NCBI GenBank assembly: GCA_900755005.1
Contig: CAAEEX010000032.1
Span: 1-13,827, forward strand
Reading direction: 5' to 3'
DNA from: an uncultured Collinsella sp.
GTDB taxonomy: Bacteria > Actinomycetota > Coriobacteriia > Coriobacteriales > Coriobacteriaceae
Length of the DNA: 13,827 bases
Below the pieces are notes generated by a model, which was given only the letters and a program-made list of their open reading frames with translations, made no database searches and had not been told where the DNA came from. This document shows, piece by piece, positions 7,899 to 13,827 of this stretch; positions within the stretch are counted from its first letter, which is position 1, and each line of letters opens with the position of its first letter. The position numbers were made by a program, and so were the translations under genes.

Positions 7899-8286
7899 GC
7901 CCGCTCCTCAACTCGACCGTATGGACACTGTAACCGCAAGACCATACAAGCCGCGCTATGAATAGAGCGACCTTGTGTTCTAGGTTGTCTTTTGGTACGC
8001 AAGCGGCAAGTTTTTGTACAGCGAGGGCCGATTGTTATTAATCCCCCGACTAATCGGTCTTTAAGCAGGTAAATGAGCTTGTCAGCTTGTCCCATCTAAG
8101 CGGCAGTGTAACGCAAATGAACAAGGTTCAGCTATGTCATTCAACTCGCCTAGCACCCGCTACCGTCTACGACCTTTTAGTGGCATTTTTGCATAGAATC
8201 TGGTATGGAATGAATTAAACTGTTGGGCATCCGGCATTCGTCAAGCTTGCGGCAAGATTTTGGTCAAGTGGGCGGAAAGGGATAGC
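7899..8286 (-). promoter_or_regulatory. Long upstream region of the SARP-type regulator
   Basis: This is gene-free and clearly more AT-rich than its surroundings, as expected of a promoter region for the leftward regulator gene. It holds a tandem 8-bp repeat (8076-8091), an inverted repeat CCGATT/AATCGG (8028-8033, 8052-8057) around an AT-rich centre, and a possible leftward promoter TTGACG (8239-8244) - 19 bp - TTTAAT (8214-8219), whose spacing is longer than ideal. If that promoter is right the leader would be over 300 nt. No small gene with a ribosome site was found. Confidence 0.4.
8076..8091. repeat. Tandem 8-bp direct repeat, possible operator
   Basis: AGCTTGTC occurs twice back to back (8076-8083 and 8084-8091), about 180 bp upstream of the regulator's start. 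SARP regulators are known to bind short direct repeats near promoters, so autoregulation is conceivable. The 8-bp period differs from the usual 11-bp SARP spacing, and two copies could be chance. Confidence 0.35.
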
Positions 8287-8314
8287 AAAAAGGCCCCCGC
8301 AAAGCGGAGGCCTT
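8287..8314 (-). terminator. Intrinsic terminator of nagB
   Basis: On the - strand an 11-bp stem (AAGGCCTCCGC/GCGGGGGCCTT, 8314-8304 with 8300-8290) with a 3-nt loop runs into UUUUU (8291-8287). The single non-Watson-Crick position pairs as G-U only in the - strand RNA, which supports the leftward direction. It lies 33 bp after the nagB stop. Confidence 0.9.
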
Positions 8315-8346
8315 AGGCAAGGCTATGTCGAGGTGCAGGATTCGCG

Positions 8347-9075
8347 CTACTCGCAGAGCGAAAGGGCGGCCTCGTCGGCAACGACAACGCAGTTGGTGTG
8401 CAGCTGCAGGATCGAAGCCGGGCACGCGGGCGTAACCGGACCATAGCACATGTCATGCACGGCCTGAGCCTTGGCCTCGCCGTTGGCGACGACCAGGATC
8501 ATGCGGGCATACATGATGGTCTGGGTGCCCATGGTGTAGGCCTGACGGGGAACGTCGTCGATGCTGTCGAACAGGCGGCTGTTGGCCTGAATGGTGCTCT
8601 CGGTGAGGTCGACGCAGTGCGTACCCTTGGAGAAGTGGTCATCGGGCTCATTGAAACCGATGTGACCGTTGTTGCCAATGCCGAGCAGCTGCAGATCCGG
8701 GTAACCGGCGGCGGCGACGATCTTGTCGTACTCAGAGCAGGCAGCGGCGGCATCGGGGTTGGAACCGTCGGGCACATACGTGTTGTTCAGGTCGATGTTG
8801 ATGTGATCGAAGAAGTTCTCACGCATAAAGTAGTGATAGCTCTGGGGATCGTCGTGCGAAAGGCCGCGATACTCGTCCAGGTTGTAGGTGCTGACCTCGG
8901 CAAAGTCGACGTCGCCCTTCTCGTACCAAGCAGCGAGCTGCTTGTAGGCACCGATCGGGGTGGAGCCGGTGGCAAGGCCCAGCACACAGTCGGGCTTGAG
9001 GATAACCTGCGCCGAGATGATATTGGCTGCCTTGCGGCTCATATCCTCGTAGTCTTTAGCTTTAATGATCTTCAT
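8347..9075 (-). CDS. nagB: Glucosamine-6-phosphate deaminase
   Basis: Converts glucosamine-6-phosphate to fructose-6-phosphate plus ammonia in the cytoplasm, the step that commits amino sugars to glycolysis. The 242 residues match the short Gram-positive form, which lacks the C-terminal extension of E. coli NagB. Visible motifs: the phosphate-binding loop GLATGSTPIG at about 33-42, NLDEYRGL at 65-72 with the catalytic Asp (67), and GIGNNGHIGFNEP at 132-144 with the ring-opening His (138). The Asn at 136 replaces the Asp of E. coli, as in Bacillus-type enzymes. CPASILQLH is near the end. Start choice: the frame is open 26 codons further up, but ATG 9075 gives the canonical MKIIKAKDYE start and has AAAGGA upstream. 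It follows the crr-like gene after a 272-bp gap with two strong hairpins and has its own terminator. Confidence 0.96.
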   Translation of the reverse strand: MKIIKAKDYEDMSRKAANIISAQVILKPDCVLGLATGSTPIGAYKQLAAWYEKGDVDFAEVSTYNLDEYRGLSHDDPQSYHYFMRENFFDHINIDLNNTYVPDGSNPDAAAACSEYDKIVAAAGYPDLQLLGIGNNGHIGFNEPDDHFSKGTHCVDLTESTIQANSRLFDSIDDVPRQAYTMGTQTIMYARMILVVANGEAKAQAVHDMCYGPVTPACPASILQLHTNCVVVADEAALSLCE

Positions 9076-9141
9076 TACGCGTCCTTTCTCGTACAAGAGA
9101 GGCAAGGCTCCCCTTACAAGCACTTGCCCGCGGCCCGCGTC

Positions 9142-9164
9142 GGCCGCAACCAACGTGTGCGGCC
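9142..9164 (-). promoter_or_regulatory. Hairpin in the nagB leader
   Basis: A perfect 7-bp stem GGCCGCA/TGCGGCC with a 9-nt loop lies 67 bp upstream of the nagB start. There is no U-tract after it in the - direction, so it is more likely leader structure than a terminator. Confidence 0.4.
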
Positions 9165-9273
9165 ACCAGGGCGAGGTCGCGTAATGTATGTGTCTCGTGT
9201 CTAGCCGCGTCGAGGCCCCTGCCCGTCCACGGTGACCCGAAGCTGTTTAGCCTCGGACGTTTCCCATCTTGCC

Positions 9274-9307
9274 ACGGAGGGCGTCCTCTTTCAAGGGCGC
9301 CCTCCGT
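9274..9307 (-). promoter_or_regulatory. Strong hairpin between crr-like gene and nagB
   Basis: Arms ACGGAGGGCG (9274-9283) and CGCCCTCCGT (9298-9307) are perfectly complementary over 10 bp. On the + strand the stem extends to 14 bp through a G-U pair with a CUUUCA loop. It lies 40 bp past the crr-like stop. Neither direction has a U-tract, so it is not a textbook terminator; mRNA stabilisation, processing or a leader element for nagB are options. A possible leftward -10, TACAAT (9325-9320), sits just upstream of it. Confidence 0.5.
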
Positions 9308-9347
9308 AAACGTGTTTGAATTGTAGGCTAATGGCCACGTGCACTTG

Positions 9348-9845
9348 CTAGCGCTCGCGAGCAACGATGAGCTGGTCCATCTCTTCGACATGCACGCCAA
9401 CGGAGCCCTTGATGCTCGAGAACTCAACGGAGTTGCACACCAAGATGGGAACCGTCACATCGTAGCCCTCGGCAGCAATTGCCTCGCGATCGAACTCAAT
9501 AAGCACATCGCCCTTATGGACGATGTCACCCACTTGCGCATGTACGGTAAAGTGCTTGCCCTCGAGCTGAACAGTGTCCAAACCAACGTGGATGAGCACG
9601 TCCAAGCCATCGACCGTGTTAAGCGCAACGGCGTGTCCCGTGGGAAAAATGGCCTCGACCTTGGCATCAGCCGGTGCAATCACACGCGTTCCGGTGGGCT
9701 GAATCGCCACGCCCTGGCCCAAAAGGCCGGTGGCAAACGTCTGGTCGTTTACCTCGGAGAGCGGAATGACGTCGCCCGAGATGGGAGCATCCAGCGTAAG
9801 GACTCGACCACGCATACCAAAAGACCTTAGGACTTTAGTGAACAT
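9348..9845 (-). CDS. crr: PTS glucose-type IIA protein (stand-alone)
   Basis: A 165-residue soluble EIIA-Glc family phosphocarrier. It accepts phosphate from HPr and passes it to a IIB(C) sugar transporter; the cognate permease is not in the window. Both active-site histidines are visible: His71 in FPTGHAVAL (E. coli His75) and the phosphorylated His86 in VLIHVGLDTVQLEG (E. coli His90). The N-terminal DAPISGDVIPLSEVND and GQGVAIQP are family hallmarks. The start ATG 9845 is preceded by GAGG at 6-nt spacing; an upstream in-frame TTG at 9866 lacks this support. It sits 71 bp downstream of glmM and upstream of nagB, suggesting a glucosamine/GlcNAc PTS role, though IIA proteins of this type often serve several permeases. 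The AT-rich gap to glmM may hold a promoter, but I could not fix hexamers. Confidence 0.93.
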   Translation of the reverse strand: MFTKVLRSFGMRGRVLTLDAPISGDVIPLSEVNDQTFATGLLGQGVAIQPTGTRVIAPADAKVEAIFPTGHAVALNTVDGLDVLIHVGLDTVQLEGKHFTVHAQVGDIVHKGDVLIEFDREAIAAEGYDVTVPILVCNSVEFSSIKGSVGVHVEEMDQLIVARER

Positions 9846-9916
9846 GCTCCCCCTCGGACATACCAATCAATCAAAATAACCTTAACAGTTTACCACTTGG
9901 CAACGGTTTTTGACCA

Positions 9917-11254
9917 TTAGGGAAGTTCGCGCTTGACAACCTCGACGATGTCGTCGACAACGCGCTGGGTCAGCTCGTGCGTCTCGGCCTCGGCCATCAC
10001 GCGGACCAGCGGCTCGGTACCGCTCGGGCGCACCAGAATGCGGCCGCGGCCGTCAAGCTCCTTCTCGGCAGCAGCGACGGCATCCCAGATGGGCTGGCAA
10101 TCGTCCAGACCAGCCTTGTTGTCGGAATGCACGTTGACGAGTACCTGCGGGTACTTCTTCATGATGCCGGCAAGATCGGTGAGGGTACGACCGGTGCGCT
10201 TGAGCACGGCCAGCAGCTGCAGAGCCGTCACCAGGCCGTCGCCGGTGGTGTTGTGCTCCAAGAAGATGATGTGGCCGGACTGCTCGCCGCCGATGACGGC
10301 GCCGTCCGCGAGCATGCGCTCAAGAACATAGCGGTCGCCCACGGCGGTCTGGACCATCTCGAAGCCCTGCTCCTTCATAGCGATGGAGAAGCCCAGGTTG
10401 CACATGACGGTCGAGACGATCTCGGAGTTGGCGAGCTTGCCGCGAGCGGCGAGGTCAGAACCGCAGATAGCCAGGATGTAGTCACCGTCGATCTCATTGC
10501 CCTCGCTGTCCACGAACAGCACACGGTCGGCGTCGCCGTCGTGGGCCAGACCGATGTCAGCATGGGTGCGCAGCACGAGCTCGCGCAGGGGCTCAAGGTG
10601 AGTGGAGCCGCACTCAACGTTAATGTCAGTGCCGCAGTAATCGGTGTTGATGGCATGGACCGTGGCGCCCAGGCGCTGCAGCGCGGCGGGCGTGGTCTGG
10701 CAGGAAGCACCGTGACCGCAGTCAACGGCAACGACCAGGCCATCGAGCCTCAGGCCATCAAGCGTATCGATGGCATGATCGACATATGCCTTGCGGGCGT
10801 CCTTCATCTTGATGATGTGGCCCACGCCGGCACCGGTCGGCAGCGTGTCGGCAGCCATGGCTTCCTCGGACATGACCCAGGCGCTGATCTCTTCCTCGAC
10901 AGCATCAGGAAGCTTCATGCCCTTGCGGCTAAAGAACTTGATGCCGTTGAACTCCGGCGGATTATGCGAAGCGGAGATGACGATGCCGCCATCGAGCTCG
11001 TTCTGAACGGTGAGCAGCGCCACGGCAGGCGTGGGGATGACGCCGCAGCAGTGCGGACGGCCGCCCTCGGCCATAATGCCGGCGGTCAGAGCGCTCTCGA
11101 GCATGGTGCCCGAAAGGCGCGTGTCGCGGCCGATGCAGATGTCCGGACCAAGGAACTTGGTCGCCGCGCGGCCCAGGCGAAACGCGAGGTCGCACGAAAG
11201 ATCGGCGTTGGCGACGCCACGGACGCCGTCGGTACCGAAGATGTTCTGGGGCAT
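9917..11254 (-). CDS. glmM: Phosphoglucosamine mutase
   Basis: Interconverts glucosamine-6-phosphate and glucosamine-1-phosphate, feeding UDP-GlcNAc and peptidoglycan synthesis. The 445 residues match the family's normal length with all four functional sites: the phosphoserine loop ISASHNP (catalytic Ser96), the metal-binding DGDADR at 239-244, the sugar-specificity loop GEQSGH at 323-328, and the phosphate-binding RPSGTEP at 409-415. The N-terminus IFGTDGVRGVAN is typical of GlmM rather than of phosphomannomutases. The start ATG 11254 has AAGGAG at 7-nt spacing. The rpsI terminator lies about 50 bp upstream, so expression needs either read-through or a promoter in that gap; none is obvious. 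The order rplM-rpsI-glmM is common in actinobacteria. Confidence 0.97.
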   Translation of the reverse strand: MPQNIFGTDGVRGVANADLSCDLAFRLGRAATKFLGPDICIGRDTRLSGTMLESALTAGIMAEGGRPHCCGVIPTPAVALLTVQNELDGGIVISASHNPPEFNGIKFFSRKGMKLPDAVEEEISAWVMSEEAMAADTLPTGAGVGHIIKMKDARKAYVDHAIDTLDGLRLDGLVVAVDCGHGASCQTTPAALQRLGATVHAINTDYCGTDINVECGSTHLEPLRELVLRTHADIGLAHDGDADRVLFVDSEGNEIDGDYILAICGSDLAARGKLANSEIVSTVMCNLGFSIAMKEQGFEMVQTAVGDRYVLERMLADGAVIGGEQSGHIIFLEHNTTGDGLVTALQLLAVLKRTGRTLTDLAGIMKKYPQVLVNVHSDNKAGLDDCQPIWDAVAAAEKELDGRGRILVRPSGTEPLVRVMAEAETHELTQRVVDDIVEVVKRELP

Positions 11255-11302
11255 AGGATTGCTCCTTCCCTAGCAGGCGATATGCAACCGCCCATCCTAG
11301 TC

Positions 11303-11347
11303 GAAAAAGAAAAGCGGGACCCGCCGAGGAATCGGCAGGCCCCGCTT
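11303..11347 (-). terminator. Intrinsic terminator of rplM-rpsI
   Basis: On the - strand a 16-bp stem, 11347-11332 with 11327-11312, has a 4-nt loop and is followed by UUUCUUUUU. Two positions that mismatch on the + strand form G-U pairs in the - strand RNA, so the structure is fitted to leftward transcription. It starts 30 bp after the rpsI stop. Confidence 0.93.
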
Positions 11348-11377
11348 GTACATTGTATCTCGAAAGGAGATAAAACC

Positions 11378-11773
<396 letters not shown>

Positions 11774-11775
11774 CT

Positions 11776-12219
11776 TTAAGCCTCCAGCTCAATCTTCGTG
11801 GGGTTCTGGGCAGCATGCGGATGCTCGGCACCAGCGTAGACCTTAAGCTTGGTCATCTGGGCACGGCCGAGGGTGGTCTTGGGCAGCATGCCGCGAACGG
11901 CGCGCTCGATGACCTTCTCCGGGTGCTTCTCCATAGCCTGGCGGAAGCTCTCAGCCTTGAGGCCGCCGTTGTAGCCGCTGTGGCGATAATAGGTCTTCGT
12001 GTCGGCCTTGTTACCGGTAAGCTGGACCTTATCGGCGTTGATGACGACAACGAAGTCGCCGCAGTCGCTGTTGGGCGTGAACTGGGGCTTGTTCTTACCG
12101 CGCAGGATCATTGCGATCTGGGTGGCAAGACGGCCCAGGACAGCACCATCGGCGTCGACGAGAACCCAGTTGCGCTGGACCTCGCCCTGCTTGGCGTAGT
12201 GAGTCGATTTCGAAATCAC
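11776..12219 (-). CDS. rplM: 50S ribosomal protein L13
   Basis: A 147-residue L13 protein, an early-assembling large-subunit component. Diagnostic segments: RNWVLVDADGAVLGRLATQIA, LRGKNKPQFTPNSDCGD, VVVINADKVQLTGNK, YYRHSGYNGGLK, and ERAVRGMLPKTTLGR. The start is GTG 12219, with GGAGGAG 5 nt upstream; no nearby ATG fits the family N-terminus better. First gene of the rplM-rpsI pair, with a recognisable promoter about 67-94 bp upstream and a hairpin at the very start of the predicted transcript, consistent with ribosomal-protein leader control. Confidence 0.98.
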   Translation of the reverse strand: MISKSTHYAKQGEVQRNWVLVDADGAVLGRLATQIAMILRGKNKPQFTPNSDCGDFVVVINADKVQLTGNKADTKTYYRHSGYNGGLKAESFRQAMEKHPEKVIERAVRGMLPKTTLGRAQMTKLKVYAGAEHPHAAQNPTKIELEA

Positions 12220-12247
12220 TTAGACTCCTCCATGTACAGTACGTGTT

Positions 12248-12279
12248 GTTACAGAGATTCACGGGGCTCTGCAAGTAAC
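12248..12279 (-). promoter_or_regulatory. Candidate rplM leader hairpin
   Basis: On the - strand GUUA...CAGAG pairs with CUCUG-UAAC: 9 bp with a 4-nt bulge on the 5' side and a 10-nt loop. It begins almost at the transcript start predicted from the promoter at 12286-12313, and ends 28 nt before the GTG start. L13 autogenous leaders are known in some bacteria; whether this one belongs to that class is inference. Confidence 0.5.
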
Positions 12280-12285
12280 CCGTCC

Positions 12286-12313
12286 ATATTACCCCGCTCG
12301 CCGTACGAGTCAA
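12286..12313 (-). promoter_or_regulatory. Sigma-A-type promoter for rplM-rpsI
   Basis: Reading leftward, TTGACT (12313-12308) is followed by a 16-bp spacer and TAATAT (12291-12286), an AT-rich block in GC-rich surroundings. The predicted start is near 12279, giving a leader of about 60 nt before GTG 12219. Confidence 0.75.
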
Positions 12314-12412
12314 CAGGTATTTTGGCTCCGACCAGAGTTTCTGCACATGTCATCCACGAGCCGTGATTTTCCAGCTCTTTAGCTGTTGCCATTTTTTGAG
12401 GGTTCGCCGTCG

Positions 12413-13291
12413 TTAGCGCTCAACGAACTCTTGTATTTCCGCGAGCAGGCGCTTTGCCTCCTGACGGCCCTGGATATACAGGTCGAGGAGCTTTGCCGAA
12501 TCGTGCTCGACATGGCCGACCTCGACCGGCTTTTGCGGAGCGACGACCAACGCACGGCCCTCGCGCTCATACTTCCACAGGTGCATGCGCTGGATGTTGT
12601 AACGGTCGTGGCGTGTCTCGATAGCCTCGAGCAGATAGGGGTAGTCGGCATAACGCGCACGCGCGGCCGGCAAAAACTCGTAGGGCTTTTTCTCGTACGA
12701 GCGGTCCTGCGTGACGATGACGACCGCACGGTCGAAGCCCGCCTCCTCCAGCACGTGCTCGATGGGGACCGAATCGGCCACGCCGCCGTCGACGTATTTG
12801 TGCCCGTCAATCTCGACTGGCGGCGTCACCAGCGGCAGCGACGTCGAGGCGCGCACGGCATCGAGGTCAAGCACGGCGCTTTTGACCGGGAGATACGTGG
12901 CGGTTCCAAAGAGCATGTCCGTCGCGACGGCGAACATCTCGATGGGGCTCGCGTCGAACGTCTCGCTGTCAAAGGGATCCAGGCGGTCCTGGACATCGTT
13001 GAAGATGAAGTCGTAACCCACAATGGAGCCCGTGGACGCAAACGATGCGGCGCCCATGAAGCGGCTATCGTTGCAGAAAGCCAGGTTGATGCGGTTGGCA
13101 CGGCCGATCTGGTGCGACTTGTAGTTCACGCCGTTGAGGGCGCCGGCCGATACACCGTAGACAGCCGGAATCTCGACGCCGGCCTCCATGAGAACGTCGA
13201 GCACGCCCGCAGTAAACTGCCCGCGGAAGCTGCCGCCCTCCAGGACGAGCGCGACCTTGCCGGCGTTCTTTGCCTTATCTTCTGCAGTCAT
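12413..13291 (-). CDS. Patatin-like phospholipase/esterase, YjjU type
   Basis: A 292-residue predicted serine lipid acyl hydrolase with a Ser-Asp dyad. Seen: the oxyanion region ALVLEGGSFRGQFTAGVLD at about residues 14-32, the nucleophile elbow GVSAG with Ser48, and DGG with Asp168 in KYVDGGVADSVPIEHV. The opening VLEGG-x-x-RG-x-FTAGVLD and the C-terminal charged helical extension after residue 200 fit the YjjU subfamily better than RssA-like patatins. No signal peptide or membrane segment is seen, so it is probably cytoplasmic or peripheral. The start ATG 13291 has AGGAGG 5 nt upstream. It is transcribed toward rplM but ends 100 bp before the rplM promoter, and no good terminator was seen after it. 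Its upstream region is the 62-bp repeat array; no promoter hexamers were found. Substrate unknown. Confidence 0.92.
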   Translation of the reverse strand: MTAEDKAKNAGKVALVLEGGSFRGQFTAGVLDVLMEAGVEIPAVYGVSAGALNGVNYKSHQIGRANRINLAFCNDSRFMGAASFASTGSIVGYDFIFNDVQDRLDPFDSETFDASPIEMFAVATDMLFGTATYLPVKSAVLDLDAVRASTSLPLVTPPVEIDGHKYVDGGVADSVPIEHVLEEAGFDRAVVIVTQDRSYEKKPYEFLPAARARYADYPYLLEAIETRHDRYNIQRMHLWKYEREGRALVVAPQKPVEVGHVEHDSAKLLDLYIQGRQEAKRLLAEIQEFVER

Positions 13292-13379
13292 ATTGACCTC
13301 CTGCGATTGCGTTTTGGCTTTCTTCTACCCAGTTTTGGGATGGAGGGCGCGCAGGTTTTTTTGAGGCGGCAGGTGAAGC

Positions 13380-13627
13380 GGAAAGTGTGTCCCAGTTTGA
13401 GGCGGAATTCCGGGATGCGCTTTCCGCTTGGACCGCCGTTGGGAAAGCGCAACCCGTTCTGAGCGCGGATTCCGGGATGAACTTTCCGCTTGAGGCGTCT
13501 TCCGGAAAATGAATCCCATTCCGAGCGTCGATTCCGGGATGCAGTTTCCGCTTGAAACGTCATCCGGAAACCGCATCCCAGTCTGAGCCGGAATTCTGGG
13601 ATGGATTTTCCGCCTGGGGCGACGTTG
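13380..13627. repeat. Four tandem 62-bp palindromic repeats
   Basis: Units of exactly 62 bp begin at 13385, 13447, 13509 and 13571 (the last diverges at its end). Each carries an inverted repeat of the form GGAAA-n6-CCC, 18-nt centre, GGGAT-n4-TTTCC: dyads at 13380-13425, 13442-13487, 13504-13549 and 13566-13611. A CGCTTG-type segment follows each right arm (CGCCTG in the last unit). In the first unit all 14 arm positions pair on the + strand if G-U is allowed. A shortened copy (CCCAGTTTTGGGATGG, from 13328) precedes the array. The unit length is not a multiple of three, so the open frames across it are not a repeat protein. It lies upstream of the patatin gene. Confidence 0.9.
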
Positions 13628-13688
13628 ATGCGGGGCATGGCAGGCTGCAGTCCGATCGGCATCGCATCTGCATAGGGCTGAGGCTTTG

Positions 13689-13820
13689 CGCGGAGAATCC
13701 GCGTATTTGCTTCGCAAATACGCACCGACTTCGGCCGCCTGCCGGCGTCCTCGCCCGCTCGCTACAAACGCTTCGCGTTTGCTTAACGCTCGCGCCCTGC
13801 ATAGAGTTCGATTCTCCGCG
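13689..13820. repeat. Hairpin-rich segment closed by 11-bp inverted repeat
   Basis: CGCGGAGAATC (13689-13699) and GATTCTCCGCG (13810-13820) are exact reverse complements. Between them lie two perfect hairpins with the same TTC apex: GCGTATTTGC/GCAAATACGC (13701-13723) and CAAACGC/GCGTTTG (13765-13781). This suggests a multibranched structure or a small non-coding element. The window ends 7 bp later, so the right boundary may lie beyond it. No gene is seen in 13292-13827. Confidence 0.7.
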
Positions 13821-13827
13821 GTACGAA

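Noticed and set aside
7892..8095. 67-codon - strand frame just upstream of the regulator
   Set aside because: It has no ribosome site at its ATG and a basic, low-complexity product, it lies in an AT-rich promoter-like region, and it overlaps the regulator start.
12372..12385. Terminator for the patatin gene (CAGCT/AGCTG hairpin)
   Set aside because: It has only 5 bp and is followed by GAAAATC on the - strand, with no U-tract.
12386..13462. 358-codon open frame on the + strand opposite the patatin gene
   Set aside because: The - strand gene has catalytic motifs and a strong ribosome site; this frame has neither and runs into the repeat array.
13380..13627. CRISPR array
   Set aside because: The units abut directly and diverge gradually, without unique spacers between identical repeats, and no cas genes are present.
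13288..13725. 145-codon - strand frame across the 62-bp repeats, seemingly with repeated peptides
   Set aside because: 62 is not a multiple of three, so each repeat unit is read in a different frame; the similarity is at DNA level, and another overlapping frame gives equally repetitive peptides.
13801..13827. tRNA 3' end, because GTTCGATTC resembles a T-loop
   Set aside because: The flanking stem does not pair properly, there is no CCA end, and no anticodon or D arm can be found upstream.

Overview
The window looks like chromosome of a high-GC anaerobic gut actinobacterium of the class Coriobacteriia, most likely Collinsella or a close relative. This is an inference from gene content, strong G/C-ending codon bias and the rplM-rpsI-glmM order; no rRNA or other decisive marker is present.

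Layout. Positions 1-4829 are read on the + strand: the 3' part of a cobalamin-dependent methionine synthase (metH, cut by the window edge), a UPF0210/DUF711 (PFL family) protein, a class I SAM methyltransferase and the ribosome-assembly protein YhbY. Positions 4899-13291 are all on the - strand. In order of transcription from the right these are a YjjU-type patatin-like esterase, ribosomal proteins L13 and S9 (rplM-rpsI, with a visible promoter, leader hairpin and terminator), phosphoglucosamine mutase (glmM), a stand-alone PTS glucose-type IIA protein (crr-like), glucosamine-6-phosphate deaminase (nagB, with its own terminator), and a 999-residue NTPase-SARP/BTAD transcriptional regulator. 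The regulator meets yhbY tail to tail, and the U-tract of the yhbY terminator overlaps the regulator's stop codon.

How the genes fit together. glmM and nagB sit on the two sides of glucosamine-6-phosphate: GlmM sends it to the cell wall precursor UDP-GlcNAc, and NagB drains it to fructose-6-phosphate. The IIA protein between them would feed phosphate to a sugar PTS, so this block reads as an amino-sugar partition module behind a ribosomal protein operon. The left block is one-carbon/methyl metabolism (metH) next to an uncharacterised UPF0210 enzyme.

The most unusual content is non-coding. (1) A perfect 36-bp inverted repeat with a 70-nt centre lies just after the UPF0210 gene (3179-3320). 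(2) Four tandem 62-bp units, each an inverted repeat, lie upstream of the patatin gene (13380-13627), with a shortened fifth copy before them. (3) A hairpin-rich segment closed by an 11-bp inverted repeat lies at the right end (13689-13820). No CRISPR array, transposase, integrase, phage gene, rRNA or tRNA was seen.
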